Below, one piece after another: positions 23,486 through 33,960 of a stretch of DNA of 64,000 nt (position 1 is its first letter; every line of letters begins with the position of its first letter). The stretch covers positions 124,001 to 188,000 of the forward strand of contig NW_027476155.1 in NCBI RefSeq assembly GCF_051020955.1, written 5' to 3'. A program made the translations under genes and the position numbers. This DNA comes from Megalopta genalis (taxonomy: Eukaryota; Arthropoda; Insecta; Hymenoptera; Halictidae). The notes under the pieces are model-generated. The model ran no database searches. It was not told where the DNA came from and saw nothing but the letters and a program-made list of their open reading frames with translations.

Positions 23486-23554
23486 ACGTCTAAGGCAAGG
23501 GCACGCTAGGATAGCCTTACTGATGAGTCCTCTAGCGGGCCCCGGACGAAACGT
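23486..23554 (+). ncRNA. Type III hammerhead self-cleaving ribozyme
   Basis: All conserved parts are present in order. Stem III 5' strand is ACGT (23,486-23,489) and the cleavage nucleotide is C23,490 in GTC. Stem I is TAAGGC (23,491-23,496) with GCCTTA (23,514-23,519). The core CTGATGA is at 23,520-23,526. Stem II is GTCC (527-530) with GGAC (544-547). The GAA core (23,548-23,550) is followed by A23,551, and stem III 3' strand ACGT is 551-554. The canonical first stem II pair (G-C) and A15.1-U16.1 pair are kept. Loop I (23,499-23,509) can pair with loop II (23,532-23,542) at 10 of 11 positions, a pseudoknot known from some natural hammerheads. Stem III is only 4 bp, which may limit activity. 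Confidence 0.8.
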
Positions 23555-23606
23555 CTCCCCTCTCCTTTTCTCGACCAAACACACACAACGACCGTCGCCA
23601 AACTTC

Positions 23607-25710
23607 TTTATTAAATAATTTAATCATATCGCTAAAATGTCGCAAGTTAATAAATATTATAAATAATATCACATTATTATACATATTTTTAGCACACGTA
23701 CTGCCGAATCAGCTACGACATTGTTACAAATATAAATAAGTAAAAATGAAAACTAGACAATTCATTATTAAACAATTAAATCAAGTGTCTACAACGTTGC
23801 AAATTAATTTGCTATTCAGCTGACGAGCTAAATGAACCAATTCGTAGGAAACGCGTCAGAAGATCGTTCCCGGATCAACGATTCCAAGAAAATTAAGTTT
23901 CAAACGAAAATGTCCGATGGATGCCGCGGTCGAGCGCGGAAATTCAAAAGCTGCCGGCGATGAGATTCGAATTCAAACCACTGGCAGAGAGCAGTTTACA
24001 TATTTAATGGCGTGTGATTAAAGAAACCGCGCACAGTGAAAATAAATGCGTAAAGCTTCCGGAAACTCGACGGTTCCCGTGGGATGGCGGCTGATTAGGC
24101 GAACAGCGTTGCTCGGCACTGCGTCGGAACTCTCGTACAACGTAATGGCGGTTAATATCTCTATCGATTGGAATTGAAAACGGCGAAATTTCTGATATCC
24201 GAGATCGCCGACGAGCATTTGTATAAATTCGTTATTAAAATGAAAATACTCCGGGCCGCCGTTTCGGTTTTACGTTCTCGCTCCGCCATGACCGGGAAGG
24301 TTCAAAGGATGATATTTCAGCTGCGCGAGAAATGAACTCGCGAGCTGCGGTCTCCGTTGCATTTTTTCGACAAACTGCAAAATTTTTTTTTGAAATTTTT
24401 GACGGCAAAAGTTATGTATATACACAAAAAATTGTGTAACAATATGATTATATACAAATTATGTTTCGTTGTTAAAATATTTTATATTTTTTAAAAAGTC
24501 CGGAATGGGGATTGCGACAGGTTGCATGAATAAAAAGAAAGAAAAACATTTTTTTTTATTGTGTAAAAAATAAAAGACCGAGTAAGTAATACATAGTTAC
24601 TATAAGCTCTACATTACATATTTATGTATGGTATTTAATTATAATATAAAATCCGAACCAAAAATGTCATGCTTCAAATATGATAATTTTGTCATGTTCA
24701 ACTTATTATTATACGATTATAATATTGTTGCAAAGTACACAATTTCTCTCGCGTCGCGGCATTTTATTTACAATAAAGGATATTAACTATAACACAATTC
24801 GATACAATAACAATTCAGATCTTTTAGAAGTAGGATGTTGAGTTGTCCTTTCAGAATCCTTGTCGTAGACAGCGAGCGGTGCCATGGCGAACAACGCTGT
24901 CATTGTTTTTGCTCTTCTATAGAAGCACGTTCGTTAATAGAACGATCTTCCATTTAATGGGCAAAAATGTCGGATTACGGAAGCAGGTGAAGTCGTATTT
25001 TTAAGTTAAAAAGCAAACCGGTCGCCGAAGCGCGCATAAAGTTTTTGTAATCTCGTTGTTCTTCCAGCGAGAGCGAGGGGGGGGGGAGACTTAACGCCGT
25101 GTTTTCTTTCGATCTTGATCCTGATTTATCTGAACTTTGACGCTCCCATTTGTCCTTCTTTACGCCGCCAACACGCGGTTCCGGCTTCTTAAGCCGGTGG
25201 TCGCGTTTTCGGCGTTGTCGTCCACGGTTACCATGTCGTGCGATCGATCTTCATTCAGCTGCAGTTGGTCAGGGGCTTCGGTAATTAATTCGCTGAATCC
25301 GGTCGCTACTTGCTTCCATTTCAGCAGGTCAGCTGGCTGCAATGGTAGACGATCGATCAATCCCCGGGAAAATCTATGTAATTTAGACCACGATTTGTTC
25401 TCCTTCGATTCGAGGAATCAGTCTTGCGAGCCCGTTAAATCGTGAGCGTTTCTACAACCCGACAAAGTATAATCCTCCCGGTCTCGAATATTAATTAACA
25501 AGAGCCCGGACTGATCGAATTCGGCAGCGATAAATGAAAATAGAATCTGCCCGACCTACATCCGTTCATTAACTTGCCCCGGAGAGCAACGCTCTGGGCC
25601 AGATGACATCAGCGAAAGAAATAGATCTGTTTCGTACAGTTTTGGTATGAAATCCCGAGATTTCCATTCGGATTTCACCGTTGGGCAATTTTTGTCTTTG
25701 GCTCTTTAAC
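23607..25710. other. No supported gene
   Basis: AT-rich with two CpG-rich islands (23,820-24,360 and 24,840-25,640). A minus-strand frame at 25,160-25,360 (containing LKWKQVATGFSELITEAPDQ) reads like protein and ends next to a possible donor GTAAAG, but no acceptor or homolog is recognised. It is left as a weak hint. Confidence 0.35.
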
Positions 25711-26170
25711 GACAAGAGAAAATTCAGTAGGAAATTCGTTAGGAATTTTGCTAGAAAAAATAACTTGGTTGTATTTTACGTACAAATATCTAACAATTTT
25801 AATATGTTTTAGAATCTTCGGTATTAAGTACACCAGAAAATTGACTAGGAATATCACTAGAAAAAATTATTTGTTATGTTCAGATTTATGTATTTTATGT
25901 ATAATTTTCCATCGATGTTTCCGTATTTTTTAAATTTTCGATATAAAGTTCTGTAGAAAAATCATGAGAAACTAACTAGGAGATATACTAAGAAATTTAC
26001 TACATATGATTACTAGGTCTATTAAGATTTATGTATTTTATGTATAAATTTCCATCAATGCTTAATCAGTTGAAAATCTTTGACGGATGATTTTTCTAGA
26101 AACTTCACTGGGAAAGTCACTAGAAAACTCGCTAGTAAATTCGCTAAGAAAAATTACATTTTTATACAGA
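25711..26170. repeat. Degenerate tandem repeat (ctagaaaa / aattcactagg type)
   Basis: Phrases such as actaggaatatcactagaaa, followed by atttatgtattttatgta and then atttccatc, recur at about 25,725, 25,830, 25,955 and 26,094. Spacing is about 105-140 bases with much divergence. Non-coding. Confidence 0.5.
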
Positions 26171-27084
26171 TTTTTATATGTAATTTTTATATTTAAATGT
26201 CCATTAATGTCGATATATTTTAAAATCGTAATAATACTGACGCGATAAATGTTTTTATTTAATAGTAATATCTTGAATATTAGTAATTGTATGCAAGAGA
26301 ACATTTGTGTATGTTTTATGCAAATTTCAGCTGAATGCTCACACATGTTATTAGACCAACTGGACTAACTCACTAACTGGACAATTCACTAAAAGGTACC
26401 GATCGAAAAGATATAGCGATGTTTTTGGAACCTCGTGTAGCACCTAGTCTGGAGTGATTAATGGATTCAGGTTGGTTACCTCGCTAGCGGACGACGAAAA
26501 TAAGAAATTCCATTAACACTTAACCTGAATCGACCAAGCAGGGCTCCTGGGTTAAAAGAACAGATTCTTATAAAAAAGAGGATCCAGTAAAAGGGTTTCT
26601 TACTGGCTTAATTTAAAATGGCCTCTAGAAAGTCATACTGATAATAATAGAAGAATCTTCTGCAGTACCAAGACTGGAGTGATTAATGATGTTATACATA
26701 ACCTAAACTCATTCACTAGAAATTTAGAAATAACAAAGACATTATTTATAGAAGAAGGCTATATACAAACTAAGATTTGTACATCTCACTAGAAGGAAAA
26801 GGTCACTAGAATGTGAGTAGAATAATCCTAATTCTAACCTAAACTCATTCAATAAAAATTTAGAAATAACGAAGAAATTATTTATAGAAGAGAGTTATAT
26901 ACTAAAGAACTAGATACAAATTAAGGTTTGTATATCTTACTAGAAGATAAAGGCCATTAGAAACTTAGCAGAAAGTCATATCATAGTAAATATTTGGAAC
27001 CCTACAGGCATGCCAAAATTAAACTATTGAAGCCCTAGGAGAAGCAGTGTAAAATTAAAGAATAACACAATCTGAAAATTTAGC
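26171..27084. other. Repeat-derived, no gene
   Basis: Weak internal duplications are visible: tctggagtgattaatg at about 26,448 and 26,675, and aaggtttgtatatctta-type phrases at about 26,780 and 26,925. No open frame of interest. Confidence 0.4.
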
Positions 27085-27660
27085 TCAACCCCATCTGGGG
27101 GTAAGATAATTTCGAAGCAACGTGTAACCTCCGTGGCCGTATTTCTGGGATTCTACGTCATCTGCTAGTTAAGTGAGTCAAAACTCAAATATTAAAGCCG
27201 TAGGGGGCTATTATAATGTGCTAGAATTAGGAAATAGCCCGAACAGAGTCGGTGGTACCGCGATCCAAATATTAAATCCTTAGTGGGACTATTGTATCGC
27301 AGAATTAGAGGATTCCGCAAGTGCAGAATTTACATGAAAAGGAAGATGATATAAAGCAATCTTTAACCTTTATGGTTATATTTCTGGGATACTACCTCGT
27401 TCGCTGGTCAGGTACCATACCCCAAATGTTAAGCCCTTGGGGAGACCATTATATCATAGAAGTAGAGTATTCCACAAGTGCAGAATTTATACTAAAAGGA
27501 AGATAATTTGAAGCAACCTTTAACCTTTACGGTTATATTTCTGGGATTCTAGATCGTTTGTGCTAGAGAGGGCTATTAAACCTGAAATATTAAATTCCCA
27601 GGGACGATATTATATCATAGAATTATTTATAGCTCAAATCGGGAGAAAATTATTTAAAGC
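27085..27660. repeat. Degenerate tandem repeat, about 160-230 bp units
   Basis: The block containing ggttatatttctgggat, preceded by agataatttgaagcaac, appears near 27,112, 27,342 and 27,501. Each is followed by a ttaa(a)gccct(t)aggg-type segment and an attatatcatagaa segment. Non-coding. Confidence 0.6.
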
Positions 27661-28130
27661 AATCTAATCTGGATTCATAAATATAGGGAACAAAACTCTA
27701 ATGTGGTAATGCAGTATCAATGGTACCAATATACGCACTGCCAAATTCTAGGATGTTAAAACCTAGAGTAATAAAATTTAGGATGACAAAGTCTATGCCC
27801 CTTAAAGCTAGTGTACCGACGCATTGAAACTAAGATCTAGGGGTGTTAAAGCTTAAGCTAGTATTCTAGAGTATTCTTTGGAAGTATATGTTTTCCTGGG
27901 GATTCACAAAAGAGAGACCCAAAATGTGGGATGTCACCTCATCTAAGGCCCCTAAATCTGGGATGCTACCATCTAGGGTCCCTAAAACTGGAATGTCACT
28001 ATCCAGGATCCCTAAAAATGAGATGTTACCGTCTAGGATGCTTAAAAACTGGGATGATATCGTCTAGGGTCTTTAAAACTGAGCTACCACCATCTACGGC
28101 CCCTAGATCTATGTTACTATGATGCAATGT
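27661..28130. repeat. Degenerate 33-36 bp repeat (tctagggtccctaaaactgg)
   Basis: From about 27,900 units built on ctagggtccctaaaactggg with atgttaccat repeat five or six times, then grade into the 30-bp array at 28,131. The first part (27,661-27,900) is weakly repetitive. Confidence 0.55.
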
Positions 28131-28742
28131 TCAACAATCTATGTTACTATAATCTAGTGTTCCAAAATCTATGTTGCTATGATCTACTGTTCCATAATCT
28201 ATGTTACTATGATCTAGTGCTCCAAAATCTATGTTGCTATAATCTAGTGTTCTGTAATCCATGTTACTATGATCTAGTATTCCAAAATCTATGTTACTAT
28301 GATCCAGTGTTCCAAAATATATGTAACTATAGTCTAGTGTTCTGTAATCCATGTTACTATGATCAAGTATTCCAAAATCTATGTTAGTATGATTCAGTGT
28401 TCCAAAATCTATGTTACTATAATCAAGTGTTCCAAAAATGTTGCTATGATCTAGTGTTCCGTAATCTATGTTATTATGATCTAGTGTTCCAAAATCTATG
28501 TTGCTATGATCTAGTGTTCCGAAATCTATGTTACCATGATCTAGTGCTCCTAAATCTATGTTATTATGATCTAGTATTCTGTAATCCATGTTACTATGAT
28601 CCAGTGTTCCAAAATCTATGTTACCATGATTTAGGCTCCCTAAATCAACGTTACTGTGGTCTAGTGTCCCAGAATCTATCACACCGTGATCTGCAACATC
28701 AAAACCTGCGATTGTGAAGTCTGAGGTACCAAAATCCATCAT
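28131..28742 (-). CDS. Open frame over a 30-bp repeat (decapeptide, uncertain gene)
   Basis: A minus-strand frame of 203 codons starts MMDFGTSDFTIAGFDVADHG and then repeats a ten-residue unit (GTLDHSNIDF) about 18 times. One unit at about 28,432 is shortened by exactly three bases, so the frame survives. The repeat is rich in Asp, Asn, His and Ile. No signal peptide or known domain is seen. The unit length (30) keeps any open frame open, so this may simply be a minisatellite; the non-repeat N-terminus and the in-frame indel are the only signs for a gene. The other strand is open too (Leu/Tyr/Cys-rich), which weakens the case. Confidence 0.25.
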   Translation of the reverse strand: MMDFGTSDFTIAGFDVADHGVIDSGTLDHSNVDLGSLNHGNIDFGTLDHSNMDYRILDHNNIDLGALDHGNIDFGTLDHSNIDFGTLDHNNIDYGTLDHSNIFGTLDYSNIDFGTLNHTNIDFGILDHSNMDYRTLDYSYIYFGTLDHSNIDFGILDHSNMDYRTLDYSNIDFGALDHSNIDYGTVDHSNIDFGTLDYSNIDC

Positions 28743-28945
28743 TCTTAAACAACGTGGCGCGAAAACGATCTATTCGCGCACAGGATTAGTCCAGGATTGA
28801 AGAGTGAGACAGTCGGGGGGAATTTCGGGTTGTGTCAAAGGCAGATAGTCGGATAGGGGAACGTTTAAGCTTCGCGGTCATAGAACAGGAATGGGTGAGG
28901 TTAAGTCCCGGGGCTTACCGTTAAAGTGAAAAAGACAGAGCAGCG
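28743..28945. other. Spacer with a possible minus-strand donor
   Basis: On the minus strand a GTAAGC donor-like site lies at about 28,911-28,916. No gene can be built from it with confidence. Confidence 0.25.
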
Positions 28946-29131
28946 CTATCGGAAGCAGCGAACCGCGTAGTTCCGATCTCTCGGTCGGGGATGTCTTGGT
29001 AAATCAAGAAGCTTGCCCAGCAGCTCTCCGTGACGGCCGCCGACGTCCTGCCGTATTAAGCCCAGGGCGTCCCTCACAATCACATCGGCGGTCACCCCCG
29101 GATTGTCAGCTGGTCGATGCGAAATTACCAT
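28946..29131 (-). CDS. Possible coding exon, unrecognised
   Basis: A GC-rich minus-strand frame of 61 codons contains TADVIVRDALGLIRQDVGGR and then HGELLGKLLDL, ending at TAG. An acceptor (tcgcatcgaccag) lies just inside the frame near 29,113. The composition and lack of repeats look exon-like, but there is no known family and the acceptor has a poor pyrimidine tract. Confidence 0.25.
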   Translation of the reverse strand: MVISHRPADNPGVTADVIVRDALGLIRQDVGGRHGELLGKLLDLPRHPRPRDRNYAVRCFR

Positions 29132-29254
29132 TTAATCACCGCTCTTACGATTCTTGGCCCCCCGCCGGTAGTTATAGTCGTGCGGGGACGGAATGCGTCG
29201 GATTTATGGTAACCATTGGCCTGCGCTGCGTGCGCTACTTTCCTAGTTGATCGT

Positions 29255-29790
29255 GCTAAACGCTATTGAGGTTAGGTTAGTGGAACTTATCCGTTGTCGA
29301 TGGTGATGATGTTCCGAGCTAATAAGGGGAACTTTGACTTTGGAACGACTCGATATACAATTGCGACCGTTAGTGCAACATGGCGGATGGTTGGGTTATG
29401 GTGCCAATGTCTAGTTATTTTTTGGTGATTTAACTAGTAGCGTTAGTTTTTGATTGTTCTGTTTAGAACGTTTTTGTAAATGCCTGTAGAAAATTGTATT
29501 TATGCAATTGTTTCGATGTAACATTGTTCTTTGAAATTGTTATTGCTATAGAATTGTTTGAAAAGCTGTTAAAGAACGCTTTGGAGGTTAGGTGTGTGAC
29601 ACTTGTCCGTTCTTGATGATTTTGTAAGTCAATAAGGGAAATTTGACTTTGGAACTATTCGATATTCAGTTTTCTGACGACTGCTGACTCAATTGGGACC
29701 GTTTGTGCAACATGGCGGACAGTTAGGTTATGGTGCCAATGTCTAGTTATTTTTTGGAGATTTAATTAGTAGTGTTTCAATATGGAATTA
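29255..29790. repeat. Tandem duplication, about 310-330 bp
   Basis: 29,255-29,445 and 29,577-29,790 share gaggttagg, aactttgactttggaac, gtgcaacatggcgga and ggtgccaatgtctagttatttttt in the same order. The second copy has a small extra insert. A shorter echo (gcaacatggcggaatt) occurs at 31,080. Non-coding; ATGGCGG is a YY1-like motif but its function is unknown. Confidence 0.75.
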
Positions 29791-31408
29791 TTTTTTAACT
29801 TTGTTGTTGCTGTAGGATTATTTAAACAATGGTTAAAGTGGAGAACTTTCTACATGAAAATAAGAAATGCTGAAATATTATTGCTTAAAGCGATTTTTCA
29901 AATAAAATTGTTTTGTAGGCAGAAATGAAATGTAAAATCTGAAAAACTTGGTTTTTGTTCGATTTAAAGGGTGCAATTTTTTCTGAGCAGATATAATGTA
30001 GGAGAATTTGCAAAAAAACAATCGAAAGGAAGGTACACCATGCGTCGAATTGGAAATTATTGGGTCTCAGCGTTCATTGATTCGAGTTTATAAATGACAA
30101 AAACGAGGAAATGCTACTTTATTTATGGAAGTCGATATTTATATTGCAGATAGGGACAGGCAGCGTAAAACGATTAATTAGCTGCGACGGAAATTGATGA
30201 CTTACGTTAACAAATAACGGTACAAATGTGCGAAAGTTTCTGTGAACGACTGCTGTTCGTTTACTTTCCTCGACCAGTGCTATCAACAAATTAAAAAACC
30301 AAATTCCCAATCCTGTCCAGTTCGAGGACTGGATGCTTTCGTGATGAATATGGAGTGCCAGAAATAAGTAAATTGACAAATTAGTAAATTAAGAAGTTGA
30401 ATAAACAAAATCAGGAATGATGAAATAAATAAATTAGGAAGTCAAAGATATGTGAAATAAGGGAGATAGGACATGACAGAATAAACGAAATAAGAGATGG
30501 CAAAATAAATAAATAAATGAAGAGAAACAAGAAATTGGTGGAAACCAGAATGAACAATTGAAGAAACACATAAATTAACAAATTACAAGCATTGAATAAA
30601 CAAAGTCTGGAATGAGGATACAAAACAATTCAGAAATTGATGAAATGATGAATTAAATAAATTAAGAAATAATGGCAAAAAAAATTAAATGATTCACAAA
30701 CTGACGAAAACAAAAATTAACCTATTAAGAAATGAAAAACTGGAGAAACGACGTGATAAATGAAGCAACGAAGAAACAAACAAATTAAGGAATACGGAAA
30801 TTAACTGAAATTACTATAATACTTTCTGAAGCAACATTGAGAATGGCGTTTGAAAAATGTCGCAAAATCGATCTCGGGTGCGTGAATTTGATTCAAAAGT
30901 ACCAATGCAGCGTCGGACCCTATTTTAATTACTCTTCGTTAGCATGGAGCTTGCAAGGATTTTTTCCAAAAGCGGTGCGCATCAAAGAACACGTCGAAGT
31001 ACGAAAATGAAATTTTACAAACTGTCTGACACAGCGTGACCCCTTTTAATTATCGGGCACCGTTTCGAATCAACGATTGAGCAACATGGCGGAATTATTG
31101 CTTAACTCAGCGTTCGTCGTTTACTTGTTCATTTCATCAGCGTGCGCGTGCAATCGAAAAGAATGCGTTGTTATCCTCGCGAACGACCGAATTAAAAACA
31201 CGTTAACACTTTTCCGGCAACCTCGCGTTGTTCCGCGTTCCCGTCAACTTTGATTCGCCATTCAGTTAAATGCGCAGACTTGCAGCAATGAATTTCTTTA
31301 GTCGTTGCGAATTCATTCGATTCAAATCTTGTTAAACAAAATATAAAAACGAAGATTTGTATATGTCTTTATATATTTATATTATATATTTTATATTTTA
31401 TACTTTTT
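29791..31408. other. A-rich low-complexity DNA, no gene
   Basis: 30,360-30,830 is made of short aaattaag, aaataaacaa and gaagaaac phrases without a fixed unit. 30,840-31,350 is ordinary, with CpG-rich patches. No gene seen. Confidence 0.4.
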
Positions 31409-31555
31409 TATATTATAAATTTTATATTTTATACTTTTTTATATTATATATTTTATATTTTATACTTTTTTATATTATATATTTTATATTTTATACGTTT
31501 TTATATTATACATTTCATATTTTATACTTTTTTATATTATACGCTTTGATAATAA
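31409..31555. repeat. 31-bp AT tandem repeat
   Basis: Five units of cttttttatattatatatt followed by ttatattttata, 31 bases each, nearly identical. Confidence 0.8.
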
Positions 31556-32159
31556 ACGCAGGCCATTTTCTATCGAATCGAATTTCTATCAAAAGGTGAA
31601 AAATTCATTTCGACAAAGTGAAATGTTGCAGAAGAAAATTAGGGGAGGGGTGCATATATTATTTAAATTATGCATATTGACTGTGTGTGTATTGACTGTA
31701 TTTTATTATACTTTATAATAATATTATCGATAAGAATTCTCGAAACATTTTTCTCAAAAATATATGTACATATACGATTTAACAAATGCAATAAAATTAA
31801 TATTTTTCCTTAAACATGTATTTGCAACCAGTGCAAGTGAAATAATGTGTACGCGTGTACATACAGGGTGCTCCATATAAAAGAAACCTTAAACTTATCT
31901 CCTTCATTCTATTTTTTTACCATAATAGTATGACCATTAAAGCATCTTTAGTTATATTGTTTTTCATTAGCATGAAGCGTATATTGGATAAAATTTAATG
32001 TTCCAGAAATATTTCTTACATGGCAGCTAGGAAGGTTAATAGAATGGTCTGTTTTAGGTGCGACAATAATAATATTATTCTTGTGAATAATGAACTACAT
32101 TCTTCTGAGAAATATATGTGAAATTATTAAGAATAATATTGTTAGTATTAGCAATATTG
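31556..32159. other. AT-rich spacer, no gene
   Basis: At about 31,864 acagggtgctccatataaaa resembles the outer ends of some insect DNA transposons, but no partner end was found nearby. Confidence 0.3.
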
Positions 32160-33330
32160 GAATATAGAAATAAAGAAATAGAAACAAATACTAAAAATTG
32201 CTAATTAGAAAATGAAATTGAAAGTAACAAATAGGACAAAAAATACCGTAATTAGCATAATATTATGAAAAATAACTTATACGTGCCATTAAAATTAATA
32301 ATATTAGAAAATGAAAATACCAAATGGAAACTAGACATAAATATTGCCTATTAAAAAATAAAAATGAACGTAGCAAGTGATAAACAAAAATATAAATTGC
32401 TACCTAGAAAATAGAAATGAAAAATATCAAATGATAATTAAAACAAAAGATTGTTAATTTGAAAGTAAAAATAAAAGTATGAAGCAGTAAATAAAATAAG
32501 AACAAAATAAAAAGTGACTAATTAGAAAATAAAAATGAAAGTAATAACTAGAAGCTGAAATGAAAAATTGCTGAACAGAGTATAAAAATCGAAACTAATA
32601 GTAAATACCAAATTGAAAAATTACCAAATGAAAAAATAAAAATTGGAATAACAAATACAACATAATATACAAAACTGTCTACCAGAAAATAGAAATGAAA
32701 GTTCTGAGTAAAAACTGAAATTAAAAATTGCCAAATAGATTATAGAAATTAAAACTCCGAGTGGAAGCTTACATAAAAAATTGCCAAACAGATAGCAGAA
32801 ATTGAAATGCCAAATATTATAGAAAATGAAAGTAAAAATTGTCAATTAGAAAATATAAAAATGAAAGTACTGATTTGGAAACTGAAATTAAAAATTGTCA
32901 AATAGAATACAGACATTAAAACATCTAGTGGAATCTAACATGAAAAATTGCCAAATAGATACTACAAATTAAAATACCAAATAAGAAATAAAAGTAAAAA
33001 TTGCCAATTAAAAAATAAAAATGGAAGTACTGGTGCGTGTGTGTGTAGAAACGGAAATTAAATATTGCCAAATAAAATATAAAAATGGAAACTGATAAAT
33101 TACAGTAACACGAACTGAAATGAAAAAATGCCGAATGGAAAATAGAAATAAAAACTTTCGTTAGTATTTGCACAAAGTAGAGAACTGATTCTGAGAATTG
33201 TCAACTAAAAAATATAAATGAGAGCACCAAAGGTGAACAGAGAATATGACTCAAGATATGAAACGAAATAACAATTGCCAATTAGGGAGGAAAATTGAAA
33301 GTAGAGAAGGTAGGAAATAAAAATGGCGGA
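32160..33330. repeat. Degenerate repeat of about 60 bp (aaattgccaaatagaa type)
   Basis: Phrases such as gaaattaaaaattgccaaatag and aatagaaatgaaagtac alternate throughout, with variable spacing of about 50-70 bases. A acacacac-like tract lies at 33,032. Open frames on the minus strand (Phe/Ile/Leu-rich) are artefacts of A-richness. Confidence 0.65.
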
Positions 33331-33883
33331 CTTAGCATAAAATAATAATCTGTCTGTTCTGACCCACAACTTTTTTGCTATTTCATTAACATTGGATAGC
33401 GAAATCTAAACTTCTATTTTAAAAAATTGGAGTTTGAATAGTTTTCTAATTGTGGTTTAAGATGGAGACCTAACTTCCGGTTACTTTAGAATTTACCAAA
33501 TCTAGCTTAAACCCTAGAAAACGCCATTTATATTTTCTAGTCGGATCTTCCTTCGGATACTTAATTTTGAAAATAAATTACAAAAGGACTGTGGAAAATG
33601 CCTCCCTCTCTTTAAGAATTATTTAAACATGTTTAAATGTTCGTAATATTGTAAAACAGTGTATCGTCGTAATCAGGAGAATCTGTAGAATTATTCTACG
33701 CAAATATCATGCGTGTGGCATTCACGGTTAAAGAAAAATGAAAAATTTTCAATTAAGAAGCTAAAAGAAGTTGTAGTCGACAGTTTGACGTTTCGTTTTA
33801 AAATGAATTTTTATAATCTAAAACAAATTTTAGATTATAATGATTTCTAAATTTGTGGTAAAATCGTAAAAATCGTTACGTAC
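33331..33883. other. No gene seen
   Basis: A near-palindrome lies at about 33,807-33,842 (tttataatctaaaac ... attttagattataa). Otherwise ordinary AT-rich DNA next to the candidate exon. Confidence 0.35.
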
Positions 33884-33960
33884 GCTCCTTGAGGAAGATT
33901 ATGGTCTCCCTGACCGACTGCAGCGATTTCTTCGATATTATATCGTCGTCTGCGTCCTGT
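33884..33960 (-). CDS. Candidate internal exon (77 bp)
   Basis: On the minus strand a proper acceptor (tatgtttcttggcag) and a donor (GTACGT) flank 77 bases. One frame reads QDADDDIISKKSLQSVRETI followed by IFLKE, which looks like natural protein and fits the splice phase. The other frame ending GDHNLPQG is also open. The family is not recognised. If real, it belongs to a minus-strand gene with very long introns; its neighbours in the window could not be found. Confidence 0.4.

Larger units (their letters stand above)
23386..23600 (+). mobile_element. Hammerhead-bearing LTR-like element, copy 2
   Basis: This 215-bp block begins TGTGGCGGCTACC and ends GTCGCCA, with a perfect 6-bp target duplication AACTTC (23,380-23,385 and 23,601-23,606). 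It matches 10,090-10,306 in reverse orientation over its whole length. It has a TATATATA box at 23,457 and a complete hammerhead ribozyme at 23,486-23,554. There is no PBS, PPT or coding region, so it is a solo LTR or a very small non-autonomous unit. Its parent is unknown; plant retrozymes (non-autonomous LTR elements with type III hammerheads) are the closest known analogy. Confidence 0.8.

Noticed and set aside
23491..23560. Type I hammerhead fold (open stem I)
   Set aside because: The sequence before CTGATGA forms its own hairpin (TAAGGC/GCCTTA) and no downstream strand pairs with it; type III fits fully.
23387..23599. Reading the hammerhead element as a DNA transposon with 8-bp duplication
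   Set aside because: Copy 2 allows an 8-bp reading, but copy 1 fits only 6-7 bp, and both copies fit TG...CA plus 6 bp; the terminal inverted repeats needed for a DNA transposon are poor.
28127..28717. Plus-strand Leu/Tyr/Cys repeat frames
   Set aside because: Shadow of the same 30-bp array; composition is unlikely and there is no start context.
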